Shown here piece after piece: positions 1-6,426 of a stretch of DNA of 6,577 bases (position 1 is the stretch's first letter; each line of letters opens with the position of its first letter). The position numbers and the translations under genes are program-made. The notes under the pieces were generated by a model, which did no database searches, was not told the DNA's origin, and saw only the letters and a list, made by a program, of their open reading frames with translations. Source of the DNA: Acinetobacter sp. (GTDB taxonomy: Bacteria; Pseudomonadota; Gammaproteobacteria; Pseudomonadales; Moraxellaceae). The stretch lies in the NCBI GenBank assembly GCA_008017255.1, contig SSHD01000049.1:1-6577 (forward strand), in the 5' to 3' direction.

Positions 1-1961
1 CGCTAGAGCAAGAAACACAAAAAACCGAAAGCGAATTTCAATCCGCAAAAACTGAACGGGAAAAATTACAACAAATTTTGCAGCAACAGCGCTTATTGCA
101 TGCAGAAAATATTGAACAGCTACGTGCCGAGCTGCAACACGGCGAAGCCTGCGTGGTCTGTGGCAGCACCGAACACCCTTATCGTGATGATGCAAGTCCA
201 CTCTCTAAAGCTTTGTTCGAGTTACAACAGCAACAAACACAGCAAGCCATAGCGCAAGAACAACAGCATTTTCAACATTGGCAAAGCGTACAGCAGCAGT
301 TGACCAAAACTCGTGCCGAACACAGTCAATTGCAACAAGCCTTACAGCAAGTCACAGAAAAATCAGCACAGCAACACACCGTCTTAGTGCAGCAGCTCGC
401 AGCATGTCAATTGCAACTGGATTTAAACGCAGCACCAACGTACATTACAGCACAGCTACAACAGGCTGTCGCACAAGTAACACAACACAAACAACAGCTT
501 GAACTTAAGCTACAACAACTCAATCAAGCCAGTAAAGATCAGTTGCAGCTCACGCAAAATATGCAAAGCATTCGCCATCAACTCGACAGCGTGCAGCAAT
601 TACAGCAACAGGTTCAACATATTGTTGATTGTTTAGCGCCGAACGAAAAAGCACAGTGGCTTGAACAAACACCTGACCTCGCACAACAGAGCTTGCATGT
701 CCTACAACAGCGTGCGCTGCACTTAGATCAACTCGATATTTTAGATAAACAAAAACAACAGCTTGAACAACAACACCATCTATTAAAATCGAACCTGATG
801 AGTTTGGAAACGCAACACACTGAACTGAATCAGCAACTGCAAGAGATTGCCGAAAAAGGCAAACAAAACACCGAAGCCGCACAGCAACTCATTGTTAATA
901 TGACAGGTTTAAGCGAGCTAAAGGCGCATGAATGGCTAGGTCAGCACGATCAACAACGTCAGCAATTACAAACTCAATATCAACAACTCAAGCACAGTTT
1001 TGAGCAGGCACGACAAGATTTTGAACAGCAAAAAAATCAACTCGAACAGCTGCAAGCACAACAGCAGCAGAATCAAAAACAGCTGACGCAATGCCAAACG
1101 ACAATTAACACATGGTTAGCCCAGCACCCTGAGTTTCACACAGCGCAACTCACTCATTTACTCGCAATGACGACCAGCCAAGAACAGCACATGCGTGCAA
1201 CTCTACAACAGGCGGAACGACTATTGAACGAAGCCATTGCCGCACTCAACACCATGCAAGAACAGTTGCAGGTACATCAGCAACAACAACCGCAAATTGA
1301 ACAACCGCAACTTCTGGATGCACTGCAACTCAATCAGCAGCATTTGCAACAAGTGAACGAGCAACGTGAGCAATACAAGCTCAAACTACAGGTGCATCAG
1401 CAAAATCTAAATAAACAAGCCAAATTTGCCGATGACATTCAGCAGATTCAACAGCAAGAACACCGTTGGAATAAAATTTCCAGTCTAATTGGCGATGCCA
1501 AAGGCAAAGACTTCCGTGACCTTGCTCAGCAATACAATTTGGATATTTTATTGGAATATGCCAATCAACAACTGGCTCAACTGTCGCAGCGCTATACCCT
1601 GAAACGCTTAGACAACTCGCTCAGCCTAGCGATTATTGACCATGACATGGACGGTGAAACCCGCTCGGTATCATCGCTGTCGGGCGGCGAATCTTTCCTC
1701 ACGGCATTGGCGATTTCACTCGCCATTGCCAATATGGCATCGGGTTCGATGAAAATTGAATCGCTATTTATAGATGAAGGCTTTGGCACACTGGATGCAT
1801 CATCTTTACACATGGTGATGAATGCCCTAGACCAACTGCAAAGTCAGGGTCGTAAAGTGGTTTTAATTTCACATATTCAAGACATGCACGAACGGATACC
1901 TGTGCAAATTCAGGTGCAGCCGCAAGGCTTTGGCTCAAGTCGAATTGAGGTAGTTGGATAA
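1..1961 (+). CDS. sbcC: Exonuclease subunit SbcC, C-terminal part (5' truncated by window edge)
   Basis: SbcC is the Rad50-like ATPase of the SbcCD complex, which cuts DNA hairpins and processes double-strand ends in the cytoplasm; its nuclease partner SbcD is not in the window. The frame is open from base 3, so the start lies upstream, and the in-frame TTG at 78 is not a real start. A zinc hook CVVCGS is encoded at 150-167, with cysteines at 150-152 and 159-161. A long coiled coil of about 420 residues follows and is extremely glutamine-rich. The C-terminal ATPase lobe then carries the ABC signature LSGGE (1677-1691), Walker B with the D-E pair at 1773-1778, a D-loop (GTLD) and the H-loop histidine at 1872-1874. 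The N-terminal Walker A lobe is outside the window. All ATPase motifs visible here are intact, so the gene looks functional. The coding strand of the coiled coil is strongly biased to A and C because of repeated CAA/CAG codons. Confidence 0.95.
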   Translation, partial: LEQETQKTESEFQSAKTEREKLQQILQQQRLLHAENIEQLRAELQHGEACVVCGSTEHPYRDDASPLSKALFELQQQQTQQAIAQEQQHFQHWQSVQQQLTKTRAEHSQLQQALQQVTEKSAQQHTVLVQQLAACQLQLDLNAAPTYITAQLQQAVAQVTQHKQQLELKLQQLNQASKDQLQLTQNMQSIRHQLDSVQQLQQQVQHIVDCLAPNEKAQWLEQTPDLAQQSLHVLQQRALHLDQLDILDKQKQQLEQQHHLLKSNLMSLETQHTELNQQLQEIAEKGKQNTEAAQQLIVNMTGLSELKAHEWLGQHDQQRQQLQTQYQQLKHSFEQARQDFEQQKNQLEQLQAQQQQNQKQLTQCQTTINTWLAQHPEFHTAQLTHLLAMTTSQEQHMRATLQQAERLLNEAIAALNTMQEQLQVHQQQQPQIEQPQLLDALQLNQQHLQQVNEQREQYKLKLQVHQQNLNKQAKFADDIQQIQQQEHRWNKISSLIGDAKGKDFRDLAQQYNLDILLEYANQQLAQLSQRYTLKRLDNSLSLAIIDHDMDGETRSVSSLSGGESFLTALAISLAIANMASGSMKIESLFIDEGFGTLDASSLHMVMNALDQLQSQGRKVVLISHIQDMHERIPVQIQVQPQGFGSSRIEVVG

Positions 1962-2015
1962 GGAGCAGCTCATTTCGACTAACAACAGCAAATATCACTT
2001 ATACGCACTCAAACC

Positions 2016-2024
2016 TGTTATGAT
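2016..2024 (+). promoter_or_regulatory. Putative extended -10 promoter of the transglutaminase-like gene
   Basis: TGTTATGAT fits the extended -10 form TGnTATAAT with one mismatch. No good -35 hexamer lies 16-18 bp upstream, which is tolerable for an extended -10 promoter. Transcription would start near 2031, about 20 nt before the ATG at 2050. The site lies in the 88 bp between the sbcC stop and the next gene, where I see no terminator, so read-through from sbcC is also possible. Confidence 0.45.
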
Positions 2025-2049
2025 TTATTCATTACTTTAGAATTTCACG

Positions 2050-2841
2050 ATGTCTAAATTTCATATTGATTGCTTACTTGAATATTCGGTTTATCAAGCC
2101 ACCGAGTTTATTTTTCAGGTCGAAGCAGCCCAACATGAATGGCAAAATATTCTTACAGAACATCTTTCAATTACACCTGCTCACTTGAATGTACATTATT
2201 TTCAAAGAGATCAGCCACTGAATCGCTTAATACGCCTTTCAGCAACCGAAAATAGTCATTTTCGTTTACATTATACCTCCCATATTGAAACCTATATTCC
2301 TGAACGCCCATTTCAGGCAGATGAAAATAGTCTGACGCAACTCCCTTCTGAATGTTTATTTTATCTTGCACCGAGTCGTTTTTGTGAATCTGATCTTTTA
2401 GCAAACATGGCCACTCGAACCTTTGGAAATTTCCCTACAGGTTATCAACGTGTACAAGCCATTTGTGACTGGATTTATTACAATATTACCTACGAAGCTG
2501 GCTCTTCCGATAACACAACCTCTGCAAAAGTTATTTTAATCAATCGAGCTGGTGTCTGTCGTGATTTTGCACATTTGGCGATTGCCTTGTGTCGTGCCTT
2601 AAATATCCCTGCTCGTTTTGTCTTTGGCTACATGCCTTTTTATCAGGCGTTCCCCGATTTTCATGCCATGTTTGAGGTTTATTTAGGTCAACAATGGATC
2701 TTATTTGATGCAACAAATATGGGGCCCATTGATGAATTTGTAAGGGTCGGTACGGGATTAGATGCGCAAGATGTGCCTTTTGCCTCTTTGTTTGGAACAG
2801 CTGAATTGATCAAAATTAACCCTCAGATTATTAGGGTTTGA
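2050..2841 (+). CDS. Transglutaminase-like (papain-fold) family protein
   Basis: The 263-residue product belongs to the bacterial transglutaminase-like superfamily. Residues about 1-110 look like the beta-rich N-terminal domain common in this family. The core follows, with the catalytic triad readable as Cys170 (GVCRDFAHLA), His205 (DFHAMFEV) and Asp220 (FDATN). A typical family tail motif, GLDAQDVPFASLFG, is at residues 236-249. There is no signal peptide or membrane segment, so it is probably cytoplasmic. Family members act as proteases, amidases or cross-linkers, and the substrate cannot be told from sequence. ATG 2050 is the only reasonable start: an in-frame TAG lies 12 nt upstream. No clear Shine-Dalgarno sequence precedes it. 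Four sampled 60-base rows are about 37-38% GC, lower than sampled rows of sbcC and yggS. The last 19 bp overlap the convergent yggS gene. The family is clear; the role is unknown. Confidence 0.85.
   Translation: MSKFHIDCLLEYSVYQATEFIFQVEAAQHEWQNILTEHLSITPAHLNVHYFQRDQPLNRLIRLSATENSHFRLHYTSHIETYIPERPFQADENSLTQLPSECLFYLAPSRFCESDLLANMATRTFGNFPTGYQRVQAICDWIYYNITYEAGSSDNTTSAKVILINRAGVCRDFAHLAIALCRALNIPARFVFGYMPFYQAFPDFHAMFEVYLGQQWILFDATNMGPIDEFVRVGTGLDAQDVPFASLFGTAELIKINPQIIRV
2818..2838. terminator. Weak hairpin at the convergent gene ends
   Basis: AACCCT (2818-2823) and AGGGTT (2833-2838) form a 6-bp stem around a 9-nt loop; ATCA (2809-2812) and TGAT (2839-2842) could extend it across a bulge. 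It sits on the overlap of the two genes and touches both stop codons. On the minus strand the stem is followed by AATTTTG, a poor U-tract; on the plus strand there is none. It may be a weak terminator for yggS or simply a 3' stabilising hairpin. Confidence 0.35.
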
Positions 2842-3536
2842 TGATAATCCCTTGCCCCAAACAATGCCGTGCCCACCCGCACCATGGTCGAACCTGCGGC
2901 AATCGCAGCATCTAAATCGCCCGACATGCCCATGCTTAGCGTATCCCAATCTTGTGGCTGCGCATGTAGTGATTTCACCTGTTCAAATAAGGCTTTGGCA
3001 TCGACAAAGGCAGCAGAATTGTTCGGCGCAGGAATCACCATCAAACCACGTAAGCGCAAATTCGGCAATTGACTGATCTGTGCTACCAATTCGGCCACGT
3101 CAGCAGGTGCACAGCCGTCTTTGCTGTCTTGCGCATCAATATTGACTTGTAGGCAAATGTTTAATGCTGCTTGTGATGCAAGACGCTGACTAGACAAACG
3201 TTCGGCAATAATCAAACGATCTACCCCATGCACCCACGCAAAGTGTTCTGCCAAATGTTTAGTTTTGTTACGTTGCACATGACCTATAAAATGCCATTCA
3301 ATGCTTAAATCTTGTAATTGTTTAATTTTTTCCAATGCTTCTTGTAAATAATTTTCACCAAAACACTGTTGTCCTAAGCTATACATTGCTCGCAAACTAG
3401 AGCATGGGTGTGTCTTAGACACCGCTAACAATTGCACAGATGTCGGTTCACGTTGCGCGTGCACACAAGCACGTTCAATTTGACCGAGCACAGCTTGACG
3501 AGATTGTAGCGCTTGATTCATTGACACAGTTCTCAT
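2823..3536 (-). CDS. yggS: YggS/PLPBP family pyridoxal phosphate homeostasis protein
   Basis: This is the single-domain TIM-barrel PLP-binding protein that buffers pyridoxal phosphate in the cytoplasm and has no known enzymatic activity. The PLP lysine is in LLAVSKTHP (Lys41 from the first ATG). Other family motifs are GENYLQE (60-66), HFIGHVQRNK (82-91), RGLMVIPA (163-170) and the phosphate-binding end SMGMSGDLDAAIAAGS with VRVGTALFG (201-227). Length is normal at 237 residues. The start is uncertain. The first ATG (3534-3536) has no good ribosome site. A second ATG, five codons on (3519-3521), has GAGA at a plausible distance and would make the PLP lysine residue 36, the number I recall for E. 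coli YggS. The gene is divergent from pilT, a neighbourhood also known in Pseudomonas and E. coli. Its stop lies inside the convergent transglutaminase-like gene. Confidence 0.93.
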   Translation of the reverse strand: MRTVSMNQALQSRQAVLGQIERACVHAQREPTSVQLLAVSKTHPCSSLRAMYSLGQQCFGENYLQEALEKIKQLQDLSIEWHFIGHVQRNKTKHLAEHFAWVHGVDRLIIAERLSSQRLASQAALNICLQVNIDAQDSKDGCAPADVAELVAQISQLPNLRLRGLMVIPAPNNSAAFVDAKALFEQVKSLHAQPQDWDTLSMGMSGDLDAAIAAGSTMVRVGTALFGARDYHQTLII

Positions 3537-3561
3537 TTATAAGATATTTTTTTGCTTTCAC

Positions 3562-3590
3562 ATTCTAAGATATTGGTAAGATAGAGCGAA
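3562..3590 (-). promoter_or_regulatory. Possible yggS promoter
   Basis: On the minus strand, TAGAAT (3567 down to 3562) matches the -10 consensus at five of six positions. The hexamer 17 bp upstream, TTCGCT (3590 down to 3585), is a weak -35. Transcription would begin near 3555, 19 nt before the first ATG and 34 nt before the second. It overlaps the predicted pilT promoter on the other strand, so the two may compete. The call is tentative. Confidence 0.28.
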
Positions 3591-3601
3591 AGCCGTATAT
3601 T
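3573..3601 (+). promoter_or_regulatory. Predicted sigma-70 type promoter of pilTU
   Basis: TTGGTA (3573-3578) and TATATT (3596-3601) are separated by 17 bp and match the -35 and -10 consensus at four and five of six positions. The start of transcription would be near 3608, giving a leader of about 38 nt that ends in the ribosome site GGGGA (3637-3641), 4 nt before the pilT ATG. An alternative extended -10, TGGTAAGAT, lies at 3574-3582. Confidence 0.5.
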
Positions 3602-3615
3602 ATTCTACAAAATAA

Positions 3616-3627
3616 TGAAACATTTCA
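3616..3627. repeat. Perfect short palindrome in the pilT leader
   Basis: TGAAACATTTCA is a 5-bp inverted repeat (TGAAA/TTTCA) around a 2-bp centre. It lies just downstream of the predicted pilT transcription start and upstream of the ribosome site, where a repressor could act. The shape resembles LacI/FruR-type operators, but nothing in the window identifies a regulator, and an AT-rich 12-mer can arise by chance. Confidence 0.3.
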
Positions 3628-3645
3628 AATTACTTCGGGGACATT

Positions 3646-4683
3646 ATGGATATTACAGAATTACTCGCCTTTTCAGTTAAAAACGGTGCTTCGGACTTAC
3701 ATCTTTCATCAGGTATGCCACCGATGATTCGTGTAGATGGTGAAGTACGTCGTATCAACTTACCCGCACTTGAACATAAAGATGTACACCGTTTGGTGTA
3801 TGACATTATGAACGATAAACAACGCCGTGATTATGAAGAAGACCTAGAAACTGACTTTTCATTTGAAGTACCGAAAATTGCCCGTTTCCGTGTCAACGCA
3901 TTTAACCAAAACCGTGGTGCAGGTGCGGTGTTCCGTACCATTCCATCGAAAGTTTTAACTATGGAAGACCTAGGTCTAGGCTCGATTTTTAAAGATATTT
4001 GTGATTATCCACGCGGTCTGGTTTTAGTCACAGGCCCAACTGGTTCTGGTAAATCGACCACCCTCGCCGCGATGATCGACTATATCAATGAAAACCGCCA
4101 TGACCATATTCTCACGGTCGAAGACCCAATCGAATTTGTACACCAGTCTAAAAAATGTTTGATCAACCAACGTGAAGTGCATCGGGATACGCACGGCTTT
4201 AATGAAGCACTGCGCTCGGCACTACGTGAAGACCCAGACATTATTCTAGTCGGTGAGATGCGTGACTTAGAAACCATTCGCCTCGCATTGACTGCGGCGG
4301 AAACCGGTCACTTGGTATTTGGTACCCTACATACCACCTCAGCAGCAAAAACCATTGACCGTGTAATTGACGTATTCCCTGCCGAAGAAAAAGACATGGT
4401 GCGTGCCATGTTGTCAGAATCTTTACAAGCGGTTATTTCACAAACCCTATTGAAAAAGAATGGCGGTGGTCGTGTTGCCGCACATGAAATTATGATCGGA
4501 ATTCCGGCAATTCGTAACTTGATTCGTGAAGCCAAAGTAGCGCAAATGTATTCTGCTATCCAAACTGGGGCAAACCACGGCATGACCACACTCGACCAAA
4601 GCCTAAAAGGTTTAGTGTCGCGTGGTGTGATTAGCGCAGCAACGGCTCGTAACGTCGCAAAACAGCCAGATTCTTTCCTATAA
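3646..4683 (+). CDS. pilT: Type IV pilus retraction ATPase PilT
   Basis: PilT is the hexameric motor ATPase at the cytoplasmic face of the type IV pilus base; it depolymerises pilin and drives twitching and DNA uptake. All family motifs are present: an N-terminal PAS-like region (1-100), Walker A GPTGSGKST (130-138, Lys136), the Asp box with catalytic Glu163 (TVEDPIE), Walker B DPDIILVGE (196-204, Glu204), the His box with His222 and His229, and the PilT-specific AIRNLIRE motif (288-295) needed for retraction. The 345-residue length and the residue numbering agree with Pseudomonas aeruginosa PilT as I recall it. A good ribosome site (GGGGA, 3637-3641) supports the ATG at 3646. It is followed after 23 bp by pilU and is almost certainly co-transcribed with it. 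Confidence 0.98.
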   Translation: MDITELLAFSVKNGASDLHLSSGMPPMIRVDGEVRRINLPALEHKDVHRLVYDIMNDKQRRDYEEDLETDFSFEVPKIARFRVNAFNQNRGAGAVFRTIPSKVLTMEDLGLGSIFKDICDYPRGLVLVTGPTGSGKSTTLAAMIDYINENRHDHILTVEDPIEFVHQSKKCLINQREVHRDTHGFNEALRSALREDPDIILVGEMRDLETIRLALTAAETGHLVFGTLHTTSAAKTIDRVIDVFPAEEKDMVRAMLSESLQAVISQTLLKKNGGGRVAAHEIMIGIPAIRNLIREAKVAQMYSAIQTGANHGMTTLDQSLKGLVSRGVISAATARNVAKQPDSFL

Positions 4684-4706
4684 CAATAATCAGATGAGAA
4701 AATATT

Positions 4707-5825
4707 ATGGAATTTAATGACTTACTCAATTTAATGATTCAACAAAACGCATCTGACTTATTTATCACTGCCGATGTTGAACCATCAATGAAAATTAACG
4801 GGCAAATCGTGCCCGTGGCCAAATCGAAATTAGACGCGAAAATGGCTGGACAATTGCTTGACTCGATTATGAGCGATAAGCAACGTAAAGAGTTTGAAGA
4901 AACACGCGAATGTAACTTTGCCATTGTAAATAAGGAAAATACGGCACGTTTCCGTGTGAGTGCATTCCAGCAACGTGATATGCCGGGTATGGTATTGCGT
5001 AAAATTGAAACCCATATTCCAACCATGGATGACCTAAAACTACCGCCGATTCTGAAAGAACTGGCGATGACCAAACGTGGTATTATTATCTTTGTCGGTG
5101 CGACTGGTACAGGTAAATCGACCTCGTTGGCATCGATGATTGGTTACCGCAACAAAAACTCTAAAGGTCATATCATTACCATTGAAGACCCGATTGAATT
5201 TGTACATCAACATGCAGGCTGTATTATCACCCAACGTGAGGTTGGGATTGATACTGACTCTTTTGAAGTCGCACTGAAAAACACTTTACGTCAAGCGCCT
5301 GATGTCATTCTAATTGGTGAGATTCGTTCACGTGAAACCATGGACTATGCCATTGCCTTTGCGGAAACTGGTCACCTTGTACTGGCAACGCTGCATGCAA
5401 ACAATGCCAACCAAGCCCTTGATCGTATTATCCATTTCTTTGAAGCAGATCGCCATGCGCAATTGCACATGGACTTATCACTGAACCTAAGAGCGACGGT
5501 TGCACAGCAACTTATTCCTACACCAGACGGTACTGCACGCCGTGCTGCAATTGAAATCCTAATTAATACCCCGTTGCTTTCGGACTATATCCGTAAGGGT
5601 GAAATTCATGAGATTAAAGATCTGATGAAACGCTCTCGTGAACTCGGCATGCAAACCTTTGACCAAGCGTTATTTGACCTGTATAAAGCCGGCGAAGTGA
5701 CCTATAAAGATGCTCTGAAACACGCCGATTCGCCAAACGATTTACGTTTGACCATCAAACTGTCAGAAGAAGGTGCAGAGCAATTACTCAATGCCAGTAA
5801 GAACATCACTTTCGATGGGCAATAA
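4707..5825 (+). CDS. pilU: Type IV pilus retraction ATPase PilU (PilT paralogue)
   Basis: PilU is the second retraction ATPase; in studied species it adds force but depends on PilT to work. The 372-residue product keeps Walker A GATGTGKST (131-139, Lys137), the Asp box with Glu164 (TIEDPIE), Walker B APDVILIGE (197-205, Glu205) and the His box with His223 and His230, so ATPase activity is expected. Where PilT has AIRNLIRE, this protein reads LLSDYIRKGEI (290-300). It also has a C-terminal extension of about 30 residues (about 340-372) beyond the PilT end; both traits are usual for PilU. The ribosome site is weak (GATGAGA at 4693-4699), and the gene starts 23 bp after pilT with no promoter or terminator between. 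The strong terminator at 5842-5873 ends the operon. Confidence 0.96.
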   Translation: MEFNDLLNLMIQQNASDLFITADVEPSMKINGQIVPVAKSKLDAKMAGQLLDSIMSDKQRKEFEETRECNFAIVNKENTARFRVSAFQQRDMPGMVLRKIETHIPTMDDLKLPPILKELAMTKRGIIIFVGATGTGKSTSLASMIGYRNKNSKGHIITIEDPIEFVHQHAGCIITQREVGIDTDSFEVALKNTLRQAPDVILIGEIRSRETMDYAIAFAETGHLVLATLHANNANQALDRIIHFFEADRHAQLHMDLSLNLRATVAQQLIPTPDGTARRAAIEILINTPLLSDYIRKGEIHEIKDLMKRSRELGMQTFDQALFDLYKAGEVTYKDALKHADSPNDLRLTIKLSEEGAEQLLNASKNITFDGQ

Positions 5826-5841
5826 GCTCAGTGAAACCATT

Positions 5842-5873
5842 AAAAAAGGAAGGTATAAAACCTTCCTTTTTTT
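5842..5873. terminator. Strong bidirectional intrinsic terminator between pilU and fur
   Basis: A 12-bp stem pairs 5842-5853 (A6 then GGAAGG) with 5861-5872 (CCTTCC then T6) around a 7-nt loop TATAAAA; a run of seven T follows on the plus strand. The A-run on the left arm becomes a T-run on the minus strand, so it can stop both the pilTU transcript (17 nt after its stop) and the fur transcript (53 nt after its stop). I see nothing else in 5874-5925. Confidence 0.92.
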
Positions 5874-5925
5874 GTAGCTTTAATATGTTCGTTTGCAGTC
5901 TATATTTAAACTCAAACCATCGCCG

Positions 5926-6363
5926 TTATTTTTTGCGATACGCCTCTTGGCACTCAACATTGCTACAATAACCGTACAAATTCAAAGAATGTCCAGTTAA
6001 TGCAAAACCATGCTGATCGGCGACTGCATGTTGTTCTTCTTCAATGGTTTCATTGGTAAATTCAACCACTTTGTTGCAGTTTAGGCAGACTAAATGATCG
6101 TGATGCCCTTCCTGCATAATTTCAAACACAGAATGATTATTTTCAAAGTAATGGCGCTGAATAATGCCTGCTGCTTCAAATTGGGTTAGCACACGGTAAA
6201 CTGTTGCTAAACCGACATCTTCGCCTTGTTCTAGCAAGGTTTTATAAATATCTTCTGCACTTAAATGATGTTGCTGTGAATTCTCTAATAATTCCAAAAT
6301 CTTAATACGAGGAAGGGTAACTTTAAGTCCGGCTTTGCGTAAATCTTGATTGGAAATCGGCAT
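5926..6363 (-). CDS. fur: Ferric uptake regulator Fur
   Basis: Fur is the cytoplasmic metal-responsive dimer that, with ferrous iron, represses iron-acquisition genes. The 145-residue product has the N-terminal winged helix domain (about 1-82, recognition helix near GLATVYRVL at 51-59) and a C-terminal dimerisation domain. Visible metal ligands are His33, Glu81, His88 and His90 for one site, and His87, Asp89, Glu108 and His125 for the other. A structural zinc site is formed by Cys93, Cys96, Cys133 and Cys138. No ligand is missing. ATG 6361-6363 is preceded by GAGAGA (6378 down to 6373) with a 9-nt gap. The gene is divergent from bamE, an arrangement known from Pseudomonas, and shares a 111-bp upstream region with it. 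Autoregulation is common for fur; only weak Fur-box-like sequences are visible here. Confidence 0.97.
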   Translation of the reverse strand: MPISNQDLRKAGLKVTLPRIKILELLENSQQHHLSAEDIYKTLLEQGEDVGLATVYRVLTQFEAAGIIQRHYFENNHSVFEIMQEGHHDHLVCLNCNKVVEFTNETIEEEQHAVADQHGFALTGHSLNLYGYCSNVECQEAYRKK

Positions 6364-6426
6364 GAAAAAAGGTCTCTCAACAAATCTTAAGTTGCAATAG
6401 GCAATAGAGTTGATATGCAGTATGAT

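Noticed and set aside
78..80. TTG as the start of the first coding region
   Set aside because: The frame is open upstream to base 3 and the product lacks the N-terminal SbcC ATPase lobe, so this codon is internal to a longer gene.
278..882. Small frames inside sbcC on both strands (278-502 plus, 550-882 minus)
   Set aside because: They are shadows of the CAA/CAG-rich coding sequence, with no ribosome site and no recognisable domain.
1266..1407. LQVHQQ encoded twice, 120 nt apart, in sbcC
   Set aside because: The similarity does not extend beyond six residues and is expected by chance in so Gln-rich a coiled coil.
1962..1971. GAGCAGCTC as an sbcC terminator
   Set aside because: The repeat has a one-base loop and no following T-run, so it cannot form a working intrinsic terminator.
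2852..3076. Plus-strand frames opposite yggS
   Set aside because: They are antisense to a clearly conserved gene, have low-complexity composition and lack family resemblance.
4739..5234. Minus-strand frames opposite pilU
   Set aside because: They are antisense shadows of a conserved ATPase gene, with no start signals or domain features.
6384..6424. Minus-strand -10 candidates for fur (TAAGAT at 6389-6384, CATACT at 6424-6419)
   Set aside because: Each matches only four of six positions and has no acceptable -35 at 15-18 bp, so no fur promoter is called.
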